Positions 42,851 to 55,030 of a DNA stretch of 64,000 nt are shown here, piece after piece. The stretch spans positions 5,787,351 to 5,851,350 of the forward strand of contig OZ020267.1 in the NCBI GenBank assembly GCA_963971225.1, read 5' to 3'. Under the pieces are notes generated by a model that was not told where the DNA came from, searched no databases, and saw only the letters and a list, made by a program, of their open reading frames with translations. A program made the translations under genes and the position numbers. Numbering within the stretch: position 1 is the stretch's first letter; each line of letters begins with the position of its first letter. The DNA is from Melieria omissa. Its lineage: Eukaryota; Arthropoda; Insecta; Diptera; Ulidiidae.

Positions 42851-44389
42851 AGGTTTTCTGTACCTTTTGTTGCTGTTTTAATTGCGTAATTGTTTCGTTG
42901 CGTGCTTCTCACTTAAATATTTTCTCTCCTTCACTTCATTTTCTTCGTTTGCTTTTCGCTTTTTCATTTAATGCCAACTCATGCCTTTTGTTGAGCTTGT
43001 TGCTGTGCAAAACCTTTTGCACTTTTCCCTTCCATATTTTTCACAGAACGCCAGTAATTCCTTTCTAGGCCCAACCCTTCCTTCCGCTTCTTTTGCCATC
43101 ACTTTATCGATTACTTTGTGCGCTCTGCTGCCGGTCTGCGAGCTTAAGTGCCGCTCCTTATTACATATTTATTCCTTTATTCCTTTATTTACATCCTTTG
43201 TTTTCCTGGACCGAATACTTGTCGCTGTGAACGCATGTTTTGTTGCTGTACTATAAGTGCTTTGCGTATCCATGGTCTCTATGTATGTGTGTGTATGTGC
43301 TCCACAACCTATTTGGATCCGCGCACCTTTTTCGCCATTCACCACCACATCGTTAGATATCATCGGCCTATGTGTGCTTTCGATTTTTTCGCTTATTTGC
43401 TGCCACGAATGTCAGTGTCGCTGTTGCTGTCACTGGTTGTTGTATCTCTGTGTGTCTCTGTGTGTGTGTGTTTGGTACATTTGCATTTTTGCCATATTAA
43501 AGTATGCGAGTTATTTTCCTTCTTAGTGCCACTACTCGCTGTCGCTTCGTCGCTTCACTCTCCGCACACTTTCGCAGTTGCAGCGCTGTCGCTCTGGCGA
43601 CGCAAAGTGCAAAGTGTTGGCAGACGCCAACTCGAATACCAAAAGTGGAAATCCATTAAAATTCCATTTCAAACCATTTTCCCTTCTGCGGCGCACACTT
43701 GTGCTTTGCTTTCAGCGTTGAAAAATCGCATTCGAAATTCAAATTCATTTCCGCGCTCACAGCGCGCCCCGCCGTTCAACAATAATTCCGGCGGATTTCA
43801 TGCTCGACACTCTGCGGCCAGCCGGTGCGCCGAATATGTGCGAATGTGGCATTTTTTCTGGCAGCGCGTGATTTATTTGCTTATAAATATTAACATTGCA
43901 ATTTTTGAATAATTTTTTTATTTATTTTTACATCATTAAATTTATGATTTAAACGCCTGTCATTGCGTTTTTGTTTCGTACGCTGAATCGTGTCAAACTT
44001 GCGTGAGGGATGAGGAAATGGGCAAACGGGGAAGTGCTTGGCAGTTTTGTGCTGTTCAAAATTTTGTAATTATAAAGTTTCGAAACACTGTCGCTTCGAG
44101 TCAATAGAGCGCAAAAACCGCATTGCAAGGACATTTCAATGAAAGCGAAGCCTTAATTAAGGAAGAAAGCAATCGAAGGAAAGTTGAAGGGAATTTTGTG
44201 AACACATTTTTTTCTGAATAAGATTTTTGGTAGTGTGTGGATTCGAGAGGGGGACAAGAAGTGCGGCTGGAAATTCATGGTTTACCGCTTCGAATTCTGG
44301 GTTTTCTCTGGGAGTATGGTGAATGGAGATGGAGATTAAAAAAAATGACAATACAAAATTTAAAAGTTGAAGGCCTATTGGCAGCTTTG
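42851..44389. other. Pyrimidine-rich unique DNA, no gene
   Basis: The + strand is T/C-rich at 42.85-43.6 kb, with a GT run near 43455-43472. A 254-codon open frame at 43148-43912 lacks any domain and contains microsatellite-derived residues, so I do not call it. AT-rich sequence follows. Confidence 0.4.
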
Positions 44390-45640
44390 ACTTGGACACT
44401 TTAAGCAAATGAAAATTAGTCCTCAACTACTTAAGTTGATTTGTAAATCACAGTTGTGAAGATAGAGATGACAGCCTGGAAGATTGATGATGGCTTTTGC
44501 TTCAAAGTCCAAATTGTCGATTGCGAACAAATGTTCGAATGTTGACCAAGCGAAATCAGAGAAATGTTGTAGAGAATATGGCTTCGATGTTGAATTGTGA
44601 CCTTGAAAACAATCTAAGTTTTTAAAATATTTTACTCCCAATAGCTCTGAAACTCAAATTACGTATCGTGCAGTAAACGAGAAGGACTGATTGTGTAGGA
44701 AAACACTTTAGCCTTCCGAAAATTGGTTAAAAGTCGCCAATATCCAAACAAGGAAGCCAAAAAAACCGCTGTTGAACAGTGACCTTGAAAACAATCTATG
44801 TTTTTCAATTAGTTTACTGAGAACAATTCTTAAACCAAAAGGACTTATTGTGTAGTAAGCTGGAAGGACTCATTGTGTTATAAAACACTTCAGCTTTCCA
44901 AAAAATTGGTCAAAAGATGCCGATATCCAAACGAGAACACAAGAAAGTCGATGTTGTCGTTTCAGTGCCAGTAGCTCTTGAGCCAAGAGGACTCATCGAG
45001 TAGTAAAACAATCCAGCTTTTAAAAAATTAGGCAAAAATTACCGATATCCAAACAATAACCCAACAATTCGATGTTTAATGATGACCTTGAAAACAGTCT
45101 ACGATTTCAAATCCTTCCACTTTTAGTTACTTTTTAGCAAAAATTACTTATCGTCCAGTAAGCCTGAAAAACTCACTGTGTAGTAAAACCCCCAAACCAT
45201 CCAAAAATTGATTAAAAGTCACCAATATTAAAACAAAACACCCAAGAAAATCGATGTCGAATGGTGACCTTGAAAACAGTCTATCCACTTTTAGTTACTT
45301 TTTAGCTAAAATTACTCATCATTTAGTAAACCAGAAGAACTCATTATGTAGTAAAACACTACAGCTTTTCAAAAATTGGCCAAAAGTTGCTGATATCCAA
45401 ACGAGACCCTAAGAAAATCGATGTTGATTGATGACCTTGAAAACAGTCTACCAGTCTTTCACTTCAAGTCACTCTTTAGCCAAAAGGACTAATCGTACAG
45501 TAAGCCAGAAGCACTTAACGTGTAGTAAATTACCCAAACCATCCAAAAATTTATCAAAAGTCATCGATATTTAAACGAGAAGCCCAAGATCGGTGTTAAA
45601 TTGTAATTTTGAAATAACTCACTGACAACGGCATCAAAAG
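44390..45640. repeat. Diverged tandem array, about 182-bp unit, six to seven copies
   Basis: GACCTTGAAAACA recurs at 44599, 44781, 45084, 45266 and 45433, with a degenerate copy near 45605. The commonest spacing is 182 bp; the 303-bp gap hides one copy that lost the motif. Every unit also carries CAAAAATTGG, GATATCCAAACGAGA-like and GTAGTAAAACACT-like words. It resembles a small satellite or minisatellite block. Non-coding. Confidence 0.8.
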
Positions 45641-47310
45641 TTGCCGAGATCGAAACGAAAGCTATCGATATTAAAAATTGGTTTTAAAAAAATTCATTGA
45701 TTTGGGTTGGTTGGATCACATCAATGACAGCGAGTTGTCAGGTTTCACAAACTGCAAAGAATTTACTCATAACTGCAAAAAATTTAAGGCTCAATATTGC
45801 TCAATACTTAGAGTCTTTTAAAAAGCTTTAAGATGCTGTCAGCAACCTATAGTTTTTTTTCGATATAACTTTCAACCCTGTAATATTTATGATTTTTATG
45901 TATTTCCACCAATCGGTTTGAAATAAGTAAAACGCACTTCTCTTCTACATCATTAAGATATGATTTAAAATGAAATAAATGACCATGCAAAAAAAAAATT
46001 ACGCCAACGTGAGGTCGCACATTTGTCAAGTGCGGCCCTAAAGCGAATAGATAAATTGGCGAAAAAACGTAAAAAAGCCTACAAAATGCAAGTTGGGTGT
46101 TGGTGTTGAAAAGGACGTTCGCTCGCTGCGTGCTGGTCTGTCGTCGCCGTTCCGCTTGGCACGTTAACAGTTTTCCAAAGCGCAATTATCGTAAATCACC
46201 AGCGCCGTCTACCCACCTCACCCATCAAACGCTACCCTACCCATGTCGACGCTAATGTCCCTGCGGGCAGCATTAAAATGTTATCATAATTGGTGATTTA
46301 TTTTTATCAGTGACTGGACTTTCGTTACAAACAAGTTGCGCGAGTCACAAAAAATCAAATACACGCACTTACAGCAATTCAAGTTGAGAATGATTGCCTG
46401 TCAAAAATTACCTGCCATTTGAGTGGCACTTGTGAATCAACGACGACGTCTGCGTATGCGTGCGCACGCCCCCAAGGGGCAACTAATGTAATATTCTTGC
46501 TCGAATTGTTGTGCGCTTCATTAAAGACACAGACACACTAACATTGGTCCTCTTAAAGAAAGAAACCCAAACTTGTCCACAAAACAAAAACACAACAAAA
46601 ACATAATAATAAAACACCTAATAATAAGAAAAGCCGCTAAACAATGTGTTATCAGCGCCAATGCCTAAAAGTATGCTATTGTTATGCACTAAATTGTACG
46701 AAATAGGTTTGAGCTATTAGAAAATGCGTGCGCACATTTCTTTGGCCGCTTTTTGTTGCCTTGTCTCGCTCATTGTTTTTCTCGACGCTCGCCTGTTGTT
46801 GTTGTTACCAGCGCCAGTGCGAGTGCGAGTGGGAGTGGGAGTGGGAGTGGCAGTGTAATGTGTAATGTGTATTAGTGCCATTGTGCATAGTTGATGTTGG
46901 TGTTATTGTACTGGGCGCGCCATTGTCGTAGTCATTCTTTTGCTGTTGTCGTGTAGCGAGTTGTTGTTGTTGTTTTGCTGTTTTATGTCCGTTGCGGAAC
47001 GAAAACTAATGGCCAATTAGCAAAATATGGCAGCTTTGGCGGTTTTGCCGTGCTAAATGGCACTCGTTATTATTTTCGTGTTTTATATTTTTTCTTCATT
47101 TTCATCACTGTAATTTTCTGCTTTTACTTAACAGCAACAAAACAAAAAAAAAATAAAAATAAGTTAAATAAATAACAAAACAGGTAACGTAACATAGAAG
47201 AACAGCAGTGGCAACAATAACGGCGACTGCACAAAATTTGTACAAATTAGAAAGCGGAAATGGCTCATTGACACGCAGTCAGGCACGAGCAAGTTTCACA
47301 CACAGTGTGG
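45641..47310. other. Unique DNA, no gene
   Basis: The part at 46.0-46.6 kb is GC-richer. GTT runs lie near 46795 and 46960. A GAGTGC/GAGTGG hexamer run lies at about 46816-46852. Nothing coding is supported on either strand. Confidence 0.4.
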
Positions 47311-48117
47311 CAGTGTTGCCAGATACTTGAAAAAACCTTATCTTAAATCTTAAAAGAAAGCTGAAATTTCCTTTTAAAAATAGAAAAATATCCTAATTTT
47401 TTTTTTATTTTTGTTCAGATGAATGAAAACACGTTCTCCTAAATTTTTAAAAAAGCTGAAATTTCCTACCAAAAATTTAAAAATTATCTAAAATTTTTTT
47501 TATAATGTTTGTTTAGATACCTGAAAAACCTCATATATCTTAAAAAAAGCTGAAATTTCCTCCCAAAACTGTGAAAAATATCTTAAATTTTTTTATAATT
47601 TTTGTTCAGATACCTAAAAAAAAAACGTTCTCCTAAATCCTAAAAAAAAGGTGAAATTTCCTTTCAGAAGATAAAATAATATCTTAAATTTTTTTTATAA
47701 TTTTTGTCATAAAGGAAACGAAGGAAAGGAAAGGAATTTCAAATTCTCATAAAACAAATAACAATATATTTACTTTTTTTTACCGCAGCCTTAATCATTT
47801 AGCTTCAGCTTAACAACAACTTAACACAAACAAAACATAGTTATACCAAATTAGGTTGGTATGAAATTCGCTTTTGTAAACTGCCTTCACTCTTTGCATA
47901 AATTATGCACTTTGAAGCATAAAACTAAATAAAACTAAATTAGACACTTTAGCTTTCAATATTCAAGGCTTCAGTGCCATTGCCATGTGACATCATTACA
48001 TGTATCACCATCGAAATCTCCTAAGCTTTTTCTAAACATTTCTTCCTCCTAAAAATTTTCCTAGAAGGTCAAGAATCTCCTAAATCTAAAAGGAAATCTC
48101 CTGATCTGGCAACACTG
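47311..48117. mobile_element. Non-autonomous hAT element (807 bp) with 8-bp target duplication
   Basis: The 8-mer CAGTGTGG lies at 47303-47310 and 48118-48125. The ends CAGTGTTGCCAGATA and (T)CTGGCAACACTG form about 13-bp TIRs of hAT type. The left half holds about four tandem copies of a roughly 95-bp unit marked by GCTGAAATTTCCT (47360, 47455, 47549, 47650). No transposase ORF remains. Confidence 0.88.
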
Positions 48118-48229
48118 CAGTGTGGCTCACTGAAATTACACACCAGACACAATTCACATCAGCTGACAGCGCAACGCAACAGACGGAACAATGAACAGGT
48201 GAGTAGAGGTGTGAAGATATGAGTTTGAA

Positions 48230-49760
48230 ATTACCCAACAAGAAATAACAAAAGCAACTTTAATATTTAAGAAATTCATTAGGTTTATTTAGTAATGTGT
48301 ATCTCACGTTATATCAATGCATTAGGTTTTTGTAAGATGTCGTTAGAAAGATGTGATTTTGTACTAAAAAAACTTCTCAGACAGTTTTGTACTCGCTTGA
48401 CTGTTTTGCTTGAGTGCTTGATATGTCACCATGTACAGTTTTTCTTCGATACAGGCGAAAACAAAAGCCAAGCGGCTGATAATGTGAATAAAGTTCATAG
48501 TCCCGATCAGTGGTGCATACAGAGGGGGTTTTTGGGGTTTAAACACCCCTAAATACAAAAATTGCTGGTGCAAAATATAGTTTCGAATAGATTTTGGCTC
48601 ACAATTTGTACGCAAATCCCTCCCAGGAATGAAGTTCTATGTGCACTACTGGTCCTTGTGGTCCCTACTGTGCCAGCGAATCATGCACATTTTTGGTTTT
48701 AGTAATTTTTATGTCAAACTAGCAACACATTCTAGAAAGTCAGTGGTTGAAAATGCCGATAAAATTATTGAAACTGTTGGATTGGAAATTTTGAGAAAAA
48801 TTCAGAGTTTTATTTAGTTAGTTAAACATTTTAGAAAAAATCGCCTGGTATATAATAAATAAACTCTATGTACAGGTTTCACACGAGTTAAGGCAAACAA
48901 AAAATTATGAAATGAAGTGCAATCTGCAATTTCCCAAAACATTTCTGAACCGGATGTCGTTACTGGGTAACTTCTTGCCGCAAAATTTATGTCGGGGCGC
49001 CAATAGAAGGCGTCTTCTAGTTGTTCCTTTTACTGCAGACTCAGTTCATTTATGACAACGTGTAGCGAAAACTGTGGTGATCGAATTACAGTAAGTCGGC
49101 CCAAACCATGTTCAAATCAGGATTGACGGTCAGAAAGATTTTGGTAGTGTGTTTGTTGGTGTGTTTGTTGGGAACAATATGAGCAGCTCCCCTACGTAGT
49201 ACAAACATAGTTTAGTTAAGTTGATTTAGTTTTTGTTTTACATCTTTTATTTATTTAATTATTTTATTTATTTTTTTATTTTATTTAGTCACAGCAATAC
49301 AGAAAAATTCCCATATACTAAGTTTAACACATTTTGAATGTACATAAGAATTGAAAAAACAGCTATGATTTTGATTTGATTTGATTGATTTGATTTTTTG
49401 AAAATAAAAAGTCAATCTTGACAAATCTGGAGATTCTGTTGAACTCAATTAAGGCTCTGGAAATAGGCGCATTTTGAACATACAGAGCCCTAAAACAACA
49501 ACATGGATAAACTTTACACAACGAAAGTTCTGGATGAAATATTAAGAAAAAGGACAGTTAACAACACGACGGAATACATCACAGACAAAAGACAAAGACA
49601 GGATGGTTCTCCTACTAATTTGGATCTGTACTGCCAGTATTTGGACCGTTTGCTGTGGCCAATAGGAAAGGAATTGTGTTCTAACGCCCAGCCACACGCA
49701 ATGATAGACTTAAATGAATGGCTAAACCGTGACAACCGACAGGATGGCTAACAGATAGAC
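48230..49760 (+). pseudogene. Decayed mariner transposase copy B, interrupted by a hAT MITE and another insert
   Basis: This is a sister of copy A. Broken translations give a piece like ENKSQAADNVNKVHSPD (48460-48507), then NFYVKLATHSRKSVVENADK (48695-48755) running into KIIETVGLE, a YDN...SAQTMFKSGLTVRKI piece (49055-49135), and NLDLYCQYLDRLLWPIGKEL (49618-49677). These pieces follow mariner order. Stops and frameshifts disable it. A 144-bp hAT MITE sits at 48508-48651. About 390 bp of unrelated AT-rich DNA (about 49205-49605) separates the last two pieces. Confidence 0.7.
48508..48651. mobile_element. 144-bp hAT-type MITE (family H, copy 2)
   Basis: It starts CAGTGGTGCATACAGAGGGG and its right end complements to CAGTAGTGCACATAG. 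GGGTTTAAACACCCC lies near the left end. It interrupts mariner copy B; copy A is uninterrupted at this point. The flanking 8-mers GTCCCGAT and GTCCTTGT agree at 5 of 8, so the duplication is decayed or the right end is a few bases off. Confidence 0.65.
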
Positions 49761-51469
49761 AACTAACCTGAAGAGAGTTCGAGTTCTATGCTCAATTCCG
49801 CCTTCTGACAAAATTTTTGAAATTTGGCGGTTCCTAAGGACCGGGATTTCTATGAGCGAGGCATAATGGAAGCAAACAAAACGAGGCATATTTGCCATAA
49901 ATCGGATCATTCAAATTGTTTCAAATAGTTCCTTTAATTTCATGCCAAAAAAAACTAATTTTAGTTGTAAGTTTTTATGTTAAGGAATTTTAATTCTAGT
50001 TTTAATATTTATTTTTTCTATAGTTTTCCATTATATTCGATTTTTCTATTTTTCATATAATTAGTTTCATTTGCACTTCCTTTTGTTCACTGGGATTTAC
50101 CTTCATTCATCAAAATTTTTTTCAAGCATTACGTTGTACCCAACTTCGCGTTTCTTTTACTTTGATTGCGCCCCCTTCCCCTTGTTGGCATTACATTTCA
50201 ACAAATTACACAGTGCGCCCACTACCGACTTCCGACGGCACATGGCAGCCACGCCGTCAGTTGCAAGTGCAAAAAAACTGCCAACTTTTGGCCACACTAC
50301 CGAAGCAATAGACGTGTTTGTATAAAATTGTATATAATTTCATACCTCAACACACAAACTTGTGTGCTGTTGTGTTCATTTTCTGCGTGTGTGTGTGTGG
50401 GTGTTCGCGCCGCGAAACTGTAATTTTAGAGCACACGTTCAGTTCACGTGCGGCGCGCAAACGATATGGCAAACTTTGCCGCCACTCTTAATAGGCCAAG
50501 ATCTATTTTCATTACATGGCGCGCGAGTGCGCCTATAATTAGGCAACGTTTGCGCGCTACGCGAACGAGCGAAAGGTAACGCGAATTTAGCGAATTTCCT
50601 GCCTTTGCTGTTGATGACTTTATTTGTTTGGCGTTTGGTGTGAATGTCGGGTTGTTGCTTAAGACGCGAGTGTCTCGTGTTTACGAAGAGATTCTTGGGC
50701 ACAGCAGCAGCAGCATTGGTGGAATTAAATAACACATTTAGTTAGTTGATTGCTGCTCTTGCGAACTCTTGTGTTTTGGTGGGGGGTTTTGTTAATTTGA
50801 GAAATGTTTGCTTCCGCTTGCAGGCAATTATCTTAATGTGGTTGTTATTGATTTTTGCTCGACACGATTCACAGGCCAAATAGATTTGTTTTGATTAGAT
50901 TTTATTGGCATACGAGTCAATATTTAATTAAATGGCTTTTAATTGCTAATTGCTTATACTATATTTTTGTTAATTTTTTGTTCTGGGTAGAAAATTAATT
51001 TTGATTAATAAAAGGAATAGTAATATTTTTCAACTGTGACAGTATAAAAGGTCTGTACTGGTCTTCTAGCTTTGAGAAGAGTAATTCTAGAGAAAAAAGT
51101 TGAATGTGTTAGATTGGTTTTGATTTGATTTTATTGACATCCCATAAATATCTTCAATATTTAATTAAACCGCTTTTAATTGCTAAACTAAGCAAAGTTT
51201 TGGCAATTTGTTGCCCAGTTTGAACATTTTTGTTAATATTTTTCAATTCTGAGATTATAAAAGCATTGTAGTATTAATTTTAGGTTTAGGATGGACAATT
51301 TTACAGGAAGAATTGGAATATTGTAGATTAGTTTTGATTTTGAAATATTTTCAATATTTAATTAAGCCGCGTTTGATTGCTAACTGTATCAAAGTTGTGG
51401 CAATTTGTTGCCCGGTTTGAAAATCTTTGTTATTTTTCTTCTGGGTAGAAAACTGTGATATTAATTATG
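49761..51469. other. Unique AT-rich DNA with a GC-richer block, no gene
   Basis: The part at 50.1-50.8 kb is GC-richer with a GT run near 50387-50402. At 50.85-51.45 kb three diverged copies of a roughly 240-bp block (ATATTTAATTAA...GCTTTTAATTGCTAA... TTGTTGCCC) recur. No coding content. Confidence 0.45.
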
Positions 51470-51900
51470 ATTTAATTATGTTTAATTAATTAAATTAAAT
51501 TATGATTAATTAATTAATTATAATTATAATTAATCAATTATTAATTAATTATAATTAATCAATTAATTATAATTATAATTAATTATGGTTAATTAATTAA
51601 TTAATTAATAATGCCGCAGTTGAAAAATATTATTTTTGCCTTTAATTAATTAGTTATTATTAATTAATTAATTATGATTAAATAATTATGATTAATTAAT
51701 TAATGAGTTAATTAATTAATGATGCCACAGTTTAAAAATATTATTTTTGCCTTTAATTAATTAGTTATGATTAATTAGTTAATGAATTATGATTAATTAA
51801 TTAATTAATTATGATGAATCAATGAATTAATTATGATTAATTAATTTATTAATTATGATTAATTAATTAATTAATTATGATTAATTAATTAAAGGCAAAA
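51470..51900. repeat. TTAATTAA-rich self-complementary repeat tract
   Basis: The tract is built of ATTAATTA and TATGATTAATTAATTA words. The segment CAGTT(G/T)(A)AAAATATTATTTTTGCC recurs near 51617 and 51729, and its complement at about 51890. It is nearly palindromic throughout and should form cruciforms or hairpins. Confidence 0.85.
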
Positions 51901-52076
51901 ATAATATTTTTCAACTGTGACATTATAAAAGACCTGTCGAATTTTTCTCGGTTCAGGAAGAACAATTCTAGAGGAAGAATTGAAATATCTCAATGCAAAA
52001 ACCATTATTGACTACTAAATTGTTTTATTTATTGGAATATTGGTCTTTAAACCTTTTAAACTACATCAGTACCGCA

Positions 52077-52219
52077 CGAAAGGGGGTTTGGGGGGGTGTA
52101 CACACCCCGTAAATATGTGGTTATTGCAGACATTTTGGTTCCACAAATGTTGAAAAAGGGTATTGAACTCAAAACTTTTATACAGAGTCACACAAAATAA
52201 TATTGAATGCGCGCCACTG
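52077..52219. mobile_element. 143-bp hAT-type MITE (family H, copy 3)
   Basis: The left end is CAGTACCGCACGAAAGGGGG and the right end complements to CAGTGGCGCGCATTC. GGGGGGTGTACACACCCC gives an internal hairpin near the left end. The flanking 8-mers match poorly, so the copy is placed by its ends and its likeness to the other three. Confidence 0.6.
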
Positions 52220-52321
52220 ACTTTCAACAAGAGATTTAAGCTCTTCTCTTCCTGTTTTTTGAGCCCTAACTCATGAATGCCGGGACATTTCTTGGCACCA
52301 GTGCCTGGAATCTATTGTCAG

Positions 52322-52474
52322 CAGTGTCGGATTCCTGGTGGGGGAGTTTGGGGGTGAAACCCCCGAAATATTAGGATCAACTTTAAAACTATATACAAAT
52401 TAAAAGGCAGTTTATGAATATTAAAGAATTACTTTTTGAAACCCCCCTAAAATATTTTTCTGAATCCACCCCTG
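52322..52474. mobile_element. 153-bp hAT-type MITE (family H, copy 4) with perfect 8-bp duplication
   Basis: ATTGTCAG lies at 52314-52321 and 52475-52482. The left end is CAGTGTCGGATTCCTGG and the right end complements to CAGGGGTGGATTCAG. GGGGGTGAAACCCCC forms a hairpin near the left end, and GAAACCCCCC recurs near the right. The intact 8-bp duplication ties family H to the hAT superfamily. Confidence 0.88.
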
Positions 52475-52482
52475 ATTGTCAG

Positions 52483-53629
52483 AGCTTTAACACATTTTCA
52501 AACATGTCCTTTTGATTCTACATAAACCATTATTTTATCCACTCTCAAAGCATTCGTAGAATCAATAAGTTGTGGCATACTTTTAGGCGAGTCAATCTTG
52601 CCATGCTGCCACTTGCCAGCAGTAGCGCTCGCTGTGTAGTTCTCATTGTCGCTTTCATCACTTACGATTTGATTATTTCATGTGATTATGCGGTTGTCAG
52701 CAAATGCTTTGCGGTCATAAACTAAAATTTGTTTACTGCATGTCAGTGCTTCTCTGCTTATGTGTTCGTGTGTGTGTGTCTATGTGTGCGTGTGTATTTT
52801 GGTTTTCCATTTTGTTTTATTTGCTGTCGGTCTCGTTCAATGCGATTTGCCCGCCCACACACACAAATACACACACACAAAATTCTGCTAAGCGTTTTCG
52901 AAATGAAAATATTTGCTAGGCCGCATAAGTCGCATTTGTGTGTGGATTTTTTTCGTTTCACCAAAGCAACGTCCTTGACATTTTGTCGCACAGCATTATT
53001 TCATTTCTATGTTTTCGTTGTTGTTATTGTTGTACTCACTGAGCGTACACACCGCTGTGTCATACAGTGTGCGGATGTGAGGAAGTTCGGCATTCGGTAT
53101 ATAATTTCGCTTATATGATCATGTGCAGCCATTAACCATAATCCTTATTTACCGTTAATCATTCACAGGCGCCGCTGAAATGAACAAATGCCGCATGCTA
53201 AGCGTCCTTGGCTATGCCAATGGTTGGCCGGCTTATTTAACAGTAAATTAAATTTCCTCTAATTTACGTTGTATGTAAATAACCACAACAACAACAACAA
53301 CAGCAACAAACAATGAAACATGAAAATGCACTGTTCTCCTAAGCGATGCTGTGCGTTCGTTGCCTTTGGCCGACAGTGCGCAGTACCGCAGTGTACACGC
53401 TTTCCACCTCACGTAGCCTCACACATGTGTGTATGTATTGGTACCCATGTAAATATATATGTGTGTGTGTGTTTGTTGGCACATGCTGGCCGCCGGCAGC
53501 GGCCGTTCCACATGCGCGTACCGGCGCTTGTTTGCCTTGGTCTCTGTTGCTCGAAATAATTAAAATGTTTGTTTTTGTTACAATTTACGTTGGTTCCAGC
53601 TACACACATGGAAACGTAGTCAACCCCAA

Positions 53630-53667
<38 letters not shown>

Positions 53668-54840
53668 CTGAAGCGGCAGCAAACTTAAACTCATAATGAA
53701 GAGTGGGTAAGCAATTTAAATGTGTTCACATGTTGGCATTCTTGACCAGAAGACCGCACAATTTTGCATGGAAAGGGCTGGACCCGAGCCAGCAGAAGCA
53801 ACAGCAACAACAACAACGGCTCCACTTGCAGCACAACAACTGCGGCGACAGTGCGGACAACACCAGTGCGCCGCCATGTTTACTGTGCGGCTGTCATTTA
53901 GTCGAGCTTGTCGGTCTGGCACATTTCGGCACAAATTACAGTGTCGCTTGGATTGTGTGTCCAGCCATGTTAATTGATTGAATTGCATTGCTGTGAGCGC
54001 GGCAGCGGCAGCGGTAGCGGCCATTTGCAAGTGAATAATTTATAAGCGGCTCATTAATTATATTTGCCCTCGAGCGGTGCTGAGCCATGAAAAGAAAATA
54101 CGATTTTTGCAGATTTTATGCTCAATACGAGAATGCGAAAACAGCAATTAAGAGAATAATTCGAGTAAACGAATTACATGAGTGACAGAGGTTGGTGATT
54201 TATTTATGAATTTCCTTACTTCTTAGATCCATAGATCACAAATAGTTGAATGAAATAATAAAACTTTAATTTGGTGTGATTTAGGTGGAAATGTGTGAAT
54301 TTTGTGGGATATTTGAAATTATGTTGAAAAGAAATAATAAATGACAATTGATGGGAAATAGGAAATAAACATTAAGCAGGATATGTTTTCATAAAATGTC
54401 AAGAATAAGGAATATTTTGATATGTCAATGAGTTTTTGAATTGCGTGGAGTAACATTAAATGCAACACCGCTTCAATCAACTAACATTTGCTAGTTGACT
54501 TCTGTCAAATTTTGATCAAACTGCATCACTTTGTGTATCACTTTGTTGACAGTCAATCAAAGCAAATAAGATCGATTTTTTTCGATTTCTTATGCCCATC
54601 AAGCATTAATTTTTGTAATTACTGAAATCAAGCAAAGGCTCAATAAATACAATAAAAATTCTGCATCATAAATTCCAATGTTTAAGGCATATTTTACTGA
54701 ATTTTTTTTTGGTCAAACCAGCAAAAGTAATGCCAAGCATTCAGGTGACCCAGAAGAGATTGTGACATCAGGAATAAGCAATAAAATCCATGTGTTGATA
54801 TTGAACAATGGGAGAAAGAACTTAAAGCAAGTTAGCCGAA
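52483..54840. other. Unique DNA with CA microsatellites, no gene
   Basis: GT/CA runs lie at about 52770-52795, 52856-52880, 53458-53472 and 53632-53660 (the longest). CAA runs lie at 53283-53310 and near 53800. The part at 53.3-54.0 kb is GC-rich and single-copy in appearance. Open frames here are microsatellite translations or lack domains. Confidence 0.45.
53632..53660. repeat. CA dinucleotide microsatellite
   Basis: About 14 uninterrupted CA units are followed by TATATATA. It is the longest of many CA/GT runs in the window and a likely polymorphic marker. Confidence 0.9.
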
Positions 54841-54849
54841 ACTGAGGGA

Positions 54850-55030
54850 ATCTCAGGTAGATAGGAGTGACTGCCTCAAGGCAAAGACCCCTTGGGCCAT
54901 GAAGGTTTAATACAAAAAATACTACAATCAATCAAGCGACACCCCTCACCGATAGTTTGACTTTCTCATAAAGCCTAATAGACTGTGAAAAGTTCTATTG
55001 GTTAGGTTCCCTAAATTTTCGTAAACGTTG
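54850..55030. repeat. Dispersed repeat, partner of 18415-18600
   Basis: GATAGGAGTGACTGCCT, GACCCCTTGGGCCATGAAG, GACTGTGAAAAGTTCTATTG and TTCCCTAAATTTTCG match the copy near 18415-18600 in the same orientation. Family unknown; no TIR or tail recognised. Confidence 0.65.

Noticed and set aside
43148..43912. 254-codon open frame on the + strand
   Set aside because: Composition follows pyrimidine-rich DNA and a GT microsatellite; no domain, no splice signals, and overlapping frames are also open.
49205..49605. Insertion in mariner copy B considered as a retroelement with target duplication
   Set aside because: CTCCCCTAC and CTCCTACT at its edges are similar but too different to call a duplication; no coding or tail recognised.
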